From the NCBI GenBank assembly GCA_004352715.1, contig SCFE01000063.1, forward strand, positions 1,642,058-1,706,057: DNA of 64,000 nt, written 5' to 3'. This DNA is from Hofstenia miamia. Its lineage: Eukaryota; Xenacoelomorpha; Acoela. The first letter of the stretch is position 1, and every line of letters starts with the position of its first letter. The position numbers and the translations under genes were made by a program. The notes beneath the pieces are model-generated. The model saw only the letters and a program-made list of their open reading frames with translations. It was not told the origin of the DNA and did no database searches. Of the stretch, positions 1-11,238 are shown one piece after another.

Positions 1-2290
1 CCGTCACTGTTTAATGACTATATCAGAGTACAGACCGTTTCCGTCCTTCTTTTCTCACTATCAATGCTAGATCTATTGCCAAGTTCGGCGATATTGATTG
101 CGTCTATTTAGAAGCCTAACCCCCCATGCCCACTATTATTACTGTTGTTGAATCTTGGGTAAAAAAGTTGTCACACGTCGGGTTTCTTTGACATTCCCGG
201 ATTTACCTGTTACCGCCTTGATAGAACGCACAAAACAGGGGGTGGCATTCTGTATCGAGAACAACGAAGTGGTTGAAACAAGTGAAGTGCCTGATTCTGC
301 TACTATGTTTGAATATAAGCTTTTTAAATGTTTGATTGGCCGATTCAGCATTATACACGTTTCTCTCTATCATCCACCCAACCCCGTTTATGATGCTGAA
401 GACCTCATCAATGAAATTACTAAACGTAATCAACATCATACTGCTAGTAACCCGCAAACCATTGTTCTCACAGGAGCCGCCAATAGGCCTGATTTCCAAA
501 TGACCAATTTAGTGCATGAGTCTACTAGAGGAGAGAACACATTGGCTATATTTCTCACAAATACTCCCCGTTACTTCCAGCCAACGGTTTTTCAACCTGT
601 TCTCACCATCGACCATATAGCTATCTAAATGAAGGCTAAGGCTCTCTACAACCCCCACCCCCATACATTATCATACGTCTTTTCTCGACCGCCTCCACCA
701 GAATAAATTACAAATTCAGCAATCTATTCTCAGACTGGAACCCAGTGATCGGCTCTGACATCAACAGCGGGTATTCTGGATTTGCTGAGACGCTCATGAG
801 GCATGTAAAGGACAGTGTCCCGGTGATTTCCGTGAAAATGTCGGATCGTGATCCCAGTTATATGTCACCGCTGGTGAAGCACTTGATCAGAAAACGTCGC
901 AAATGTCTTGCTAATAAACAACTCCACAGTTGTGATCACCTGTCAATACACATTCATGATCTGTTGGTGAAAAATAAAATCAACGATGTTAACAATGCCA
1001 AAATTGCTTCTGGTAAGTGATGGAGGCGTGTTGAACAACTACTGATGTGTCTAAACCTGCTGACAATAACTTTTCCGCTAGAAGTTTAAACCACCATTTT
1101 GCTAATATTTGCTATGACAATGATTATTGTACCCCCAGCAAGATTCCTGCAGACCGCGGCGAAGTCGAATTTTTTACTGTTAGTGACATCATAAAGTCCC
1201 TGAAGAAAACGTCACCCGGCCCGGATGGTATTCCTTTCTGGACATTAAAAGAATACGCCAACGAACTCAGTAGTTATTCTGTGTGGCTTATTTAGCAAGT
1301 CAATCAATAATGGCCACATCCCCAGTTTACATAAATGTGCCACTATCACTCAGGTCCTAAGATAATAAACCCTAAAAACATGGGAGACTATCGAATTATC
1401 TCTGTCACATTCGTAGATGCCAGAATCTTTGAAAGATTAGTTGTTAAGAAGTTTAGTCACCGACTTATTGCTCCAGACAGATTTTCTTATCGACTAAACA
1501 GTTCCTGTGAAACTGCCCTTCTGAAAATTGAACATAATACATTCCATTTGGACAATAGACGCTGTATGTTCGGGCCTTTCTTGTCAATTTCTCGAAGGCA
1601 TTCGACATTGTCAAACATAATCTGCTTCTCGAGAAGCTGAAGAGGCTTAATCTCCCCACTTCTATATTCAATTGGTTCGTTGGATTCTTGAAAACCAGGC
1701 AGCAGCGGGTTTATTTCAAAAGTGATCTTACTGAATGTATATTCATGTCAACCATAGTATTCCCCAGGGCACTGTCTGCAGGCCTCTGCTTTTGGCCATT
1801 TGTGTCGATGATCTGCAACCCAGTAATAGAGATAATTCTCTGGTAAAGTATGCAGACGATGGTAAACTCATGATTCTTATTTACTGGAACAAGATTTTGA
1901 AGAAGTAGATAAGAAGTTGAACACATGTGGAAGTGGTGTTCTGATAACCATATGAATCTCAACATTTCGAAAACATAGGAGGTCACCTGTTTCTTGTCTG
2001 TTCGGTCAACACAGTTGCCCGCACCCCCATTATGGGTCGAAAGTGCTAGACTTCTTGGTTATCATTTCAGTAACAATCAGAAACCACACCTTCACGTCAA
2101 GTCGGTTTTGAGTGAATGTGCCCACAAAATGTATCTTATACGACAGCTCAGAGGCTACAGTATCAATAGAGCAGGTTGAAAGGTCCTATTCACCTCATGG
2201 GTAATGAGCCGCATTCAATTCTGTTCCTCAGTGTATGGCAACCTTAATCAAAATGAATCCGCTAGGATTACTACTGCTACTACTACTACT
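1..2290 (+). pseudogene. Decayed non-LTR retrotransposon (LINE), endonuclease plus reverse transcriptase
   Basis: Broken ORFs in several + frames together read as a LINE ORF2. At 155-628 there is an endonuclease-like stretch ending in a degenerate IDHIAI in place of the usual SDHxxI. At 745-1020 comes the linker typical of this class (SPLVKHLIRKRRK), at 1047-1295 TSPGPDGIPFW, and at 1335-1640 the first RT blocks (NMGDYRIIS). The catalytic YADD is visible at 1849-1860. Frames change repeatedly, so it is dead. The 5' end lies outside the window. The element continues at 3906-4316 beyond an opposite-strand insertion. Clade (jockey/CR1-like) is inferred only from motif style. Confidence 0.85.
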
Positions 2291-3905
2291 ACTAAAAGAC
2301 TTTAATTACCTTTTATGGAGTTACAGTCACAACATGATGATAGGTTATTTTCAACTTACAAATTAAGATCGGCAATATATACAAGTACACTTAATATAGA
2401 AACTACATGAATAGTCTGGATTAAATTTAGTTGCAGTTAGGTTAACAAAATAAGTTTTTAGAAAACGTTTAATGGAATGAATGTTGTCATACGGATCGAA
2501 ATTGGAAGTATTTAGTAAGTAATTTACTGATGCCGTTGCTCTGGAGAAAAAGTTTTGGTCACATTGAAACTTTTTGAAATTTGTATTGTAAGTGAAGGAT
2601 ATTGCACTATATCGTGAGTTGGGGATTTGGTTCACTGTAACATACTGAGCGAAATCGATATTGTAGACACCTTGCAACAACTTGCAGAACAACATCACGT
2701 CACATAAGATGAGTTCATAACAATAAGGCATACTGTTTGAGGAGATGAGAGCTGTTTTGAAATCACAATTACCCATTGACCATCGGAGACCTCTAAGTTT
2801 CTTCATATCAGTAACTGAGGGATACCAAACAGTTGAACAATAGAAAATCACCGATTTTACACAAGCATTGAAAAGAAGATGTTTAACTCTTGAGGGAACT
2901 GTGAAAGGAACATTTATTTTCAGATGATGAAAACTTCTATTGCATTTGCCTAACTTCTTTTGAATATGAGAAGACCATGACAGATTGTGTGATACTATTA
3001 CACCAAGATCTTTTATTTCATCCACTGTCTCAATGTGTTTATCACCTAAATAAAAACTTTGAGAAGGATCAGATCTAGAATTAGAGGAGGGTAAATGTTT
3101 GGTTTTTTTGGAATTAAAAATAAGGTCGTTTTCCGTAGCCCAATTGAGTACGTGTATAATGTCAAGTTGAAGATATGACCAATCGGATGAACAAGATAAT
3201 TTTAAATCATCAGCAAATAAAAAGCATTGAGAATGAGTAACCGCTTCGGGGATGTCATTTATAAAAATCAAGAAAAGGAGAGGGCCCAAAATACTACCCT
3301 GTGGTACTCCACTGGGAACGGGGGCAGTTGATGACAAAGATAAGTTGATTTTTACTCTTTGCGATCGATTTGAGAGGTAAGAGGCTAATAGTTGGAGAAA
3401 ATCTGAATCCAATTCTAGGATGGAGAGCTTTTTAAGGAGTAGATCGTGTCTAACACTGTCAAACGCTTTTTGTAGGTCAAAGTAAATTGTGTGTCTTGCA
3501 ATGTTTAAGTCCAAATCTTTATAAAGAATATCAACGTATTCCAATAATTGTGTAACAGTACTACGGCCTTTCCGAAACCCATGTTGACTTGAACAAATTT
3601 TGGAGCGTATTTTTGAGTAGAGAAAAACACGAATAAAATCTTTTAGAAGAGAAATTCGAGGTAAATTACTGATGCCACGGTAGTTAGATATCAAAGTACA
3701 CGATCCATCTTTGTGAACTGGAGTTATAAAAGCACACTTCCATTGATAAGGCCATACTTTAGTTTGTAATATGTGATTGAAAATCATTTCTCTTGGCATC
3801 TCGGCACATGCAACATGGAACCATAAATTACACTTGTCACAACCGATACAGCTGCTACCATCGTCGTCCACTTTCTTGCACTTACCACATGGATCATTGA
3901 CATTG
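2268..3905 (-). mobile_element. LINE with N-terminal PHD finger, inserted in another LINE
   Basis: On the - strand this runs from a PHD-finger start near 3905 to a TAG-repeat tail (seen as ACT/TAC repeats at 2268-2294 on +). The flanking + strand LINE is interrupted here and resumes after 3905, so this element is the younger insertion. The PHD finger leads directly into RT with no endonuclease between, so the copy is internally deleted. Confidence 0.75.
2363..3871 (-). CDS. Reverse transcriptase ORF of PHD-type LINE (internally deleted)
   Basis: An uninterrupted 502-residue frame. Residues 8-30 are part of a PHD finger (CIGCDKC...WFHVAC); two further Cys of the finger (CGKC) lie just upstream of the ATG in the same frame, so the true start is probably further 5'. 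From about residue 35 it is RT: NYRGISNLPR, QHGFRKGRSTVTQLL, the catalytic KAFDSVRHD, GVPQGSILGPLLFLIFINDI, then the catalytic FADD at 3206-3217, and a thumb region with KDLGVIVS. The endonuclease expected between PHD finger and RT is absent, so autonomous mobility is unlikely although the RT frame is intact. It is much better preserved than its neighbours. Confidence 0.88.
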   Translation of the reverse strand: MDDDGSSCIGCDKCNLWFHVACAEMPREMIFNHILQTKVWPYQWKCAFITPVHKDGSCTLISNYRGISNLPRISLLKDFIRVFLYSKIRSKICSSQHGFRKGRSTVTQLLEYVDILYKDLDLNIARHTIYFDLQKAFDSVRHDLLLKKLSILELDSDFLQLLASYLSNRSQRVKINLSLSSTAPVPSGVPQGSILGPLLFLIFINDIPEAVTHSQCFLFADDLKLSCSSDWSYLQLDIIHVLNWATENDLIFNSKKTKHLPSSNSRSDPSQSFYLGDKHIETVDEIKDLGVIVSHNLSWSSHIQKKLGKCNRSFHHLKINVPFTVPSRVKHLLFNACVKSVIFYCSTVWYPSVTDMKKLRGLRWSMGNCDFKTALISSNSMPYCYELILCDVMLFCKLLQGVYNIDFAQYVTVNQIPNSRYSAISFTYNTNFKKFQCDQNFFSRATASVNYLLNTSNFDPYDNIHSIKRFLKTYFVNLTATKFNPDYSCSFYIKCTCIYCRS

Positions 3906-4316
3906 ATTGTTGATTTTTATTTCCCACCATCTATGGACTAATTAAACTGTATAATAAACAGATTGATCGCTTGTTGAAAAGTGCTTATGGCTCAGGCATC
4001 TCTAGTCGACTCTACAAGACTAATGAGTTGATAACCAGACGAGATAATAAACTGTCTACAGATATTCAAGCAAACCAGCAGCACCCACTCCACTATCTTC
4101 TCCAACGTGTTAAAAACGGATGGTTCACCATGCAGAAACGGAACAGTCCATGCGCGGAACTATTTCCTAACCAAGATCCGAACTTCATATCGTAAATCTG
4201 TTTTTTTTGAACAGATGCATTTTCTCCTGAATTGTACATAGTGCTTCTATTCACGTATTTCTGTACGTTTTGTATTCCAGATTTAATTTACAATTTTTAA
4301 ATAAATAAATAAATGG
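3906..4316 (+). pseudogene. 3' end of the split + strand LINE
   Basis: The frame at 3971-4195 is of the kind found at the C-terminus of LINE ORF2 and continues the element broken at about 2290. It is followed by a short 3' UTR ending in an AAAT-repeat tail at about 4299-4314, typical of LINE 3' ends. Confidence 0.65.
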
Positions 4317-6453
4317 CCACCTAGAAACCGAAATATTCAACCACCAATATGAATTGAGGAAAACAAATTTCGAAATAGCCATGAGAACTACCCACAGTAA
4401 GATCTGTAAGACATTAATTATAAAACAACATAATAAAGAAAACATTTAAAATAAGCAATGTAATTTGGGAAAAAATGAAATAAAAACCTTTAGTGTATGT
4501 AATATAATTAACAGTGTAGTATATTTTAAATTAGTATTTATTTTACCGCAATTGTAAACTGATGATGACTATAATATAGTCGAAACGTTCTTATATAAAT
4601 TAAACTATGAATCTCAGTAAATTATCATTTGAATATATATAACTTTTTTATAAAATTTGTAAGCATATTGCATCTCCTAAAATCTTGCGTGATAACTAAG
4701 TTTTGTAAAAATTTCAATGTCTATAATGCAGTCAACAAAAGTGTTACGTAACACACAATTTGCGAATTAGTATCGCATTCCCTTATGTGGTAAATGAAAA
4801 ATCTGATGTTCCGCTTTATAGGTGATCATTTTTTATTTTATAATCACGGAACTGTTATGGAACATTCTACACTCAATCAATATTATTATTATCATGGCTA
4901 TATTATCTTCACTGTATATATATATATGCAAAGGATGCTTGGTACTATTTGTCAATCTTGAAAATCTCAAATTTTTCAAATGTATCTCAAATCCTTCCAA
5001 GAGTATTATTTAATTGTCACATTTTCGTTATAAAAATTACTACAAGTGTCCATTTTGAGAGAAATTTGGAAGATTTGGGATTTTCAAGAATGAAAAGTAC
5101 CAACCGCAAAGGATTATGATTAATATTCATTATGCCTTTGTAATAGTACGTGAACATTATTATCTAAGCCATTGTGAAATGCATTACACTTTATGTAAAT
5201 TCGAAATATAACAATCAAGAGATAACATAAATTCATTAATTAAATTTAAAATTAAAGGATTATTGCTTGAAGTATTTAACGCAATAAACATTGAAAAATG
5301 TACGTTAATTTATGAAGAAAATATATTTCATATATTAGTTTAAATATTGTAAGTAAATGCAACTTTGCTAAATTTTTTAATAGATGAAGGCTAAAGAAAG
5401 GGATCTACGCTTACTTAAAAGAAGAAATAAACTTCTGATAATGCAGATTAGATAATATACTCGATATATAATAATGTATGTGACATAAGTATTAGTAAAA
5501 GGTTTTGATCGAAATGTAAATTTGGCTAGAATAGCATAGTCTATTCAAAGTTAAGGGTTAAAAGCTATTTGTTTGATAAAAAATCGTGATCAAGATTAAC
5601 TATTCACGGTGTTATTTACGCTTTACCTTAATTGCATAATTAAGTTCGGATTAAAACAATGAAGAGATATTTTAAATTCCTGTTTTATTTAATTAAGTTA
5701 ATGGTTTTATGTTCGACGAATTTACGTTATAAACATTGCAAGATCTACGTTAGTTTACATTAAATATATCAGTATAAATACAATTTCAGTATGATTTGAG
5801 AGCTGAAGGCTTGAGAAAAATATCTAAGATGTATTTGGTAGAATGCCTATTTACATTCAATAGAAAACAGTTCTTTAGTTGATTGATGTAATTTTTATGT
5901 ATGACCGACAAATCTAAGTCGACTACATTTCATATTTGTATTCAAATATCAGCATACTCATTGAAATAATAATAAATGAATTATTTTGTGATTAGATGGA
6001 AAAAATATATGTGCAATATTATGGGCATGATTCGGAATGTAGTGGCGAAAGGAACAATTGAAAAAAAGAAGGGATTTGCATTTACAAAATTTAAATAGAG
6101 AAGAAATGTAAGGATTGATTGAGGAAGACTAGAATAATAATACAATGCAAGTTTGGTGGAAGGAAATCTTTGAAAAACGGAAACCAAAAATTAAGAGAAG
6201 GAAAATTCAATATTCAAAATGAAGAATAAGATGTAAATACCAAGTTTGACTTGAGAATACAAAATAGAGGTATAGAATCCGCAAAGAAATATAATGTTTT
6301 GTGGAAACGTGATATTCAGTAGTTCTATTGAATAAGCTCAATGAGGAAATACGATTTCGAGAAATAGTTTGCAACTGTCAGAATTTTAAGTTATCATTGA
6401 AGTTTTTTTTGCCTGTTTATTATACAGTTTAATTAGATTTAGTTTGAGGTATT
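4317..6453. other. AT-rich stretch without a recognisable gene
   Basis: Short chance ORFs only. The one structured spot is 4559-4590, a small hairpin between CTGATGA and GAAACG (see findings). Two near-complementary segments (about 4945-5000 and 5045-5105, containing AAATCTCAAATTTTTC and GAAATTTGGAAGATTTGGGA) form an imperfect inverted repeat about 60 bp apart. Confidence 0.5.
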
Positions 6454-6603
6454 ATGGCCAAGACAAGGAAAGCACTGGCTTCAACGTCCTCCGTGAACGA
6501 CTGCGGAGTGTGCGATCGCGAGGTGAAGGTTTCTGGCATACAATACGACAATTATCGGAAGTGGATCCACGGAAGCTGTGCGAAGTTAACGAACGAACTC
6601 TGA
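6454..6603 (+). pseudogene. PHD-finger ORF, 5' end of a LINE
   Basis: Begins ATG at 6454 and stops at 6601-6603 (49 codons). It contains CGVC followed about 20 residues later by KWIHGSCAKLT, the pattern of a PHD finger that starts ORFs of this LINE family; the element at 2268-3905 has the same arrangement. An early stop truncates it. Confidence 0.6.
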
Positions 6604-7690
6604 GATGGAAGTGTTGGGGAAGATTCCCTTCAAGTTTCCTGTTGTTATGTCTGATGGGGTATCAAAATTCTCTAGTAATTACGAGAAATGCACAGGTCTG
6701 AACAAATTCTTCGCTTCTAATTTCAAGTCCCAGCTACTTCCTATCCCGAGCCTGACATCCACCTAGACGAGGTTCAGTTCACTCCTGATGAGATCTCTAG
6801 AATTCTTGGTATTACTCCTGCTTCGCAATTGATTACTGCTGATGGCTTATCTGGCAAGGTCCTGCATGTTTTCAGTAACGTTCTTGGCCCGTATTTCTAT
6901 ATTCTCTTCGGTCTCATTATCTTTACAGCGATCTTTTCCGCAATATGGAAAATTGCTCATATTATGCCTATTTACAAATCTGGTGACAAATCTCTTTTCA
7001 AGAATTATCGTGCTGCCCCGCGCGTCCTTGGTATTTGAGAGAATAATTTTAAATTTTCTATACCCCAAAATTGCTGCTAAACTGTCACCTAAACAGCATG
7101 GCTTCCTGAAGGGTCGTTCAGCCGTGACTCAGCTCCTACTATTTCTTGACAAAGTATATAATTTCTTAGACCTTAATGAAGACGCTTCCAATCTGTTGTT
7201 ATTGATGGAGATATCTCACCCAAAGCATCTGTGGACAGTGGCGTCCCGCAAGGGAGTATATTTGGACCTTTGCTTTTCCTAATTTTTATTGATGATATGC
7301 CCGATATTTTATTAACGCTGACAGTATTTTGTATTCTGATCACTGTAAAGCTCTTCCTAAAGACAAAGATCTTCTGATGGAGGATATCAACCGTTTCTTG
7401 ATCTGGAGCAGATTAAACGACATGGCTATTAATATTTCAAAGACTCAGCTAATCATTTTTTATTCTTCGCAGCTCTGAATTGCTTATTGGCAATGAAACC
7501 ATATGTCCTGTTCAACACGTAAAAGATCTCGGTGTTATAGTTGATTCTAATTTATGCTGGAATGTCCATGGCCTATCGCAGCTGAAGAAGGCTAGAAACT
7601 CCTTTATGATAAAGCACAATGTTCCTTTTCAAACCAACATAACAGTCAAGAGTCGACTAATACAGTATGTGTTTTGACCATCTTACTTTG
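6604..7690 (+). pseudogene. Decayed reverse transcriptase of PHD-type LINE
   Basis: Frames 6829-7038 and 6842-7282 give FSAIWKIAHIMPIYKSGDKS and PKQHGFLKGRSAVTQLL. About 7237-7310 gives GVPQGSIFGPLLFLIF-IDDMP across frames, and 7480-7677 gives the thumb VKDLGVIVDSNLCW. QHGFxKGRSxVTQLL is shared with the - strand element at 2363-3871, so the two are related. Deletions remove the endonuclease and the catalytic aspartates. Non-functional. Confidence 0.8.
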
Positions 7691-8249
7691 TGCTAGTCAA
7701 ACATGGTTTCCTAGCACCATCATACTAAAATGGAGAGTTTTTATAGATGTTGTCTTTACTGGGTATTAGCTCAATTTTCTTTTGATTTGGCTACTTTATT
7801 AATTTGTATTGACTAACCCCGTGTAATTTTTTATCACCTCTTAACGGTAATTTAAGTCTTGATGTTGTTGTTGTTGTTTGAATTTTTGTTGTTGTTGTTG
7901 TTTGTTTTAAAGATGGAGGGAAGGGATTTAAAAAAGGCAAACTATTCGAAAAATTGACACACTAGACTGAATGATAATGTTTCAATAAGAATGAAACGAG
8001 TGAGCAACATGAATACATACTGCCTGAATCGGAAATTATAGAAAAGGACGGAAAATGGAAGAGCTAGGAAATTGTACTAAGATACCTACGTCAATTACTT
8101 GATAGAATGGTTAGAACTGAACATGAACACAAAGAAAAACATCATTAGAAGAAGTGTGAATGGAAGTAGAGGAAAGGATTAATCACTTTTAATAGACGTC
8201 TTGGAAATTTGATTTTAAATCAAATCCAGTCAAAAAGTATTTTATTATG
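7691..8249. other. Non-coding, with GTT microsatellite
   Basis: No gene seen. Imperfect (GTT)n tracts lie at about 7863-7904. Confidence 0.5.
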
Positions 8250-9383
8250 GAAGCCTTTGATGAACATTTGAGACATTTATACTAAAGCCCTTTGAATCTA
8301 GTTTATACAAGTTTCATTGTATAATGTTGGAATATTGTGAATTTGTAAATTGAGATTACGTTGGCTTTGTGAGATGTGGAACCTCAGTATTGATAGATAA
8401 TTGCATGGATATGCGATAATTGGAACTTATATTAAACAATTGAAAGTACATATGGTAAAAATTTGTAGGGAAAGCAGAGTTTAGGTATGTTTTCAAAAAA
8501 TATTCATGCGTTTTCAACTTTTTTGAGTAAATACTCTAGTTGTTGATATTTCCGTGAATTCTGCTGTAACAACTATCAAGTCAACATAATTTACTTCTAA
8601 AAAGTCTTTTTCAAGTTAACAAACTCTAGTAAAATATCAATTTAACCCTAAATAAAATTTATTAATAATTGTATGTGTTGCTTTGCAATTATGTTGTGTA
8701 TGATGATTTCACCAAGAACCATCAGACATAAGCATATTGATGGTTGGCCAAATCTGAGATAATGTAGTTTCTTTGTTGCGCACCTTGTTAAAATTTTATT
8801 GATAATTCTTCTTTATAAAAAATGATGAATTCATTATACATTTTGGCCTTTGATGATTGATAACTTCTGCTACACTTACATATAGTTGATATAGAGCCAA
8901 GACTAAGGCAATATCATTGCATCAGTATTAGTAAATATTTTATAATAGAATAGTCTACACTTTGAATAAGTGAACAGTGAAGCTGTTACTAACAATATTG
9001 TATTGTATATTACATTTCTCTTTTTAAATATGCCATTTTAAATGTCTATCCAATTAATTCGAATGTCTAAATGAAGTGTCAATTTATTTCTAAGCACATT
9101 CATTGTTCAAAATATAACTTGTGTATTTCCCCAATTGTTTTATTCATTGTGGAATTTGTGTTTTCAAGCGTTGTCAGTGATTTGTTTGTAAACTTTCGTT
9201 TTCAATTTCTGGCCTTATCTGAATTAACATTTTCATTTAGATACAATTCTGATCGCTCAAGTTTAGATCACTTATTAGCCTCAAGTGCAGATATTCATTC
9301 TCGGTTCTCGAGGAAATTGTTTTTCGATAGAAATTTCCTTTTTCAATTCAATATTTCAATAGGAACTCTATGTTCAAACATGC
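8250..9383. repeat. Direct duplication, copy 1 (1134 bp)
   Basis: Matches 9385-10518 at a constant offset of 1135 with no difference in the parts I compared by eye. The copies touch except for one N at 9384. A 111-codon frame in each copy (9071-9406, 10206-10529) has no recognisable domain and is probably chance. Most likely a contig-join artefact. Confidence 0.9.
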
Positions 9384-9384
9384 N

Positions 9385-10518
9385 GAAGCCTTTGATGAAC
9401 ATTTGAGACATTTATACTAAAGCCCTTTGAATCTAGTTTATACAAGTTTCATTGTATAATGTTGGAATATTGTGAATTTGTAAATTGAGATTACGTTGGC
9501 TTTGTGAGATGTGGAACCTCAGTATTGATAGATAATTGCATGGATATGCGATAATTGGAACTTATATTAAACAATTGAAAGTACATATGGTAAAAATTTG
9601 TAGGGAAAGCAGAGTTTAGGTATGTTTTCAAAAAATATTCATGCGTTTTCAACTTTTTTGAGTAAATACTCTAGTTGTTGATATTTCCGTGAATTCTGCT
9701 GTAACAACTATCAAGTCAACATAATTTACTTCTAAAAAGTCTTTTTCAAGTTAACAAACTCTAGTAAAATATCAATTTAACCCTAAATAAAATTTATTAA
9801 TAATTGTATGTGTTGCTTTGCAATTATGTTGTGTATGATGATTTCACCAAGAACCATCAGACATAAGCATATTGATGGTTGGCCAAATCTGAGATAATGT
9901 AGTTTCTTTGTTGCGCACCTTGTTAAAATTTTATTGATAATTCTTCTTTATAAAAAATGATGAATTCATTATACATTTTGGCCTTTGATGATTGATAACT
10001 TCTGCTACACTTACATATAGTTGATATAGAGCCAAGACTAAGGCAATATCATTGCATCAGTATTAGTAAATATTTTATAATAGAATAGTCTACACTTTGA
10101 ATAAGTGAACAGTGAAGCTGTTACTAACAATATTGTATTGTATATTACATTTCTCTTTTTAAATATGCCATTTTAAATGTCTATCCAATTAATTCGAATG
10201 TCTAAATGAAGTGTCAATTTATTTCTAAGCACATTCATTGTTCAAAATATAACTTGTGTATTTCCCCAATTGTTTTATTCATTGTGGAATTTGTGTTTTC
10301 AAGCGTTGTCAGTGATTTGTTTGTAAACTTTCGTTTTCAATTTCTGGCCTTATCTGAATTAACATTTTCATTTAGATACAATTCTGATCGCTCAAGTTTA
10401 GATCACTTATTAGCCTCAAGTGCAGATATTCATTCTCGGTTCTCGAGGAAATTGTTTTTCGATAGAAATTTCCTTTTTCAATTCAATATTTCAATAGGAA
10501 CTCTATGTTCAAACATGC
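9385..10518. repeat. Direct duplication, copy 2 (1134 bp)
   Basis: Second copy of 8250-9383. Similarity ends at 10518, after which the sequence is unique and leads into the RP2 upstream region. Confidence 0.9.
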
Positions 10519-11152
10519 TCAATACTTGAATAGCTGAAACATTAAATGTAATTATAAGAACGAATATTTTTTTTGAGTTAGGGCTATTTTGACTAAATTT
10601 TTAAATTTAGACATCAATTATGTCTACAAAATTATATGCTTACGTATTGAACGATCAAAGCATAACGCTTACAAAATAATTCGTTCTTAAAAATTGATCG
10701 AGTTGAGATTGCAAAACTGGCTGTTAATATCATTGCAATTTTTTTGTTATGGTATTATTAAGTTCAACTTTATTAAGCATAGCAAAAAAACCACAATATG
10801 AAATACAAATTTGAAGGAGCTGGGTAGTGCTGCGTATTTTTACGCAAACGTTACATTTTGATCTAATAAATAATTGTGGCTTTTTAGACTTTACTCTTCT
10901 AGTACATAATGGCTTGCATTTTTTTAATATAAAATAGATTTTTAAATGTTTCTGTCCACAATGCATTTTGATGTTATTGAATTTTGCATAATTAAAAAGC
11001 GATCTATAGATTGTCATCCTTTATCTTGTCACTTTGTTTGATTTTTTATAATTTTGTGGATAATAACGATAAATTTTCTCCTTTGAATATCGTATCGCTA
11101 TATGTGTTTGATTTATATGTTATTTTAGTTGTGTAAATGACGTCTTAAAATC
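10519..11152. other. Upstream region of RP2
   Basis: No ORF of note (the 95-codon - strand frame at 10730-11017 has no recognisable domain). Just before the RP2 start is TTATTTTAG with AG at 11127-11128, a good splice acceptor, leaving a 24-nt leader to the ATG. No TATA box that I would defend in such AT-rich DNA. Confidence 0.45.
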
Positions 11153-11238
11153 ATGGGACAGTTATATTCGTGTTGCTTGAAATGGTTTGTAAAAAATCGA
11201 AACACGCCAGAACCCGAAGAAAAAAAGCTGTACAGTTG
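11153..11238 (+). CDS. RP2: RP2 exon 1
   Basis: Residues 1-28 and two bases of Trp29. ATG then Gly2 (MGQLYSCC) gives the expected myristoylation start. Donor GTGAGT. The following intron is only 47 nt. Confidence 0.95.

Noticed and set aside
155-628. 157-codon frame as a host gene
   Set aside because: Its position and motifs fit the endonuclease of the decayed LINE that continues downstream.
9071-10529. Two identical 107-111-codon ORFs that could look like a duplicated gene
   Set aside because: They are the same frame in the exact duplication that is probably an assembly artefact, with no domain, no splice context and no similarity I recognise.
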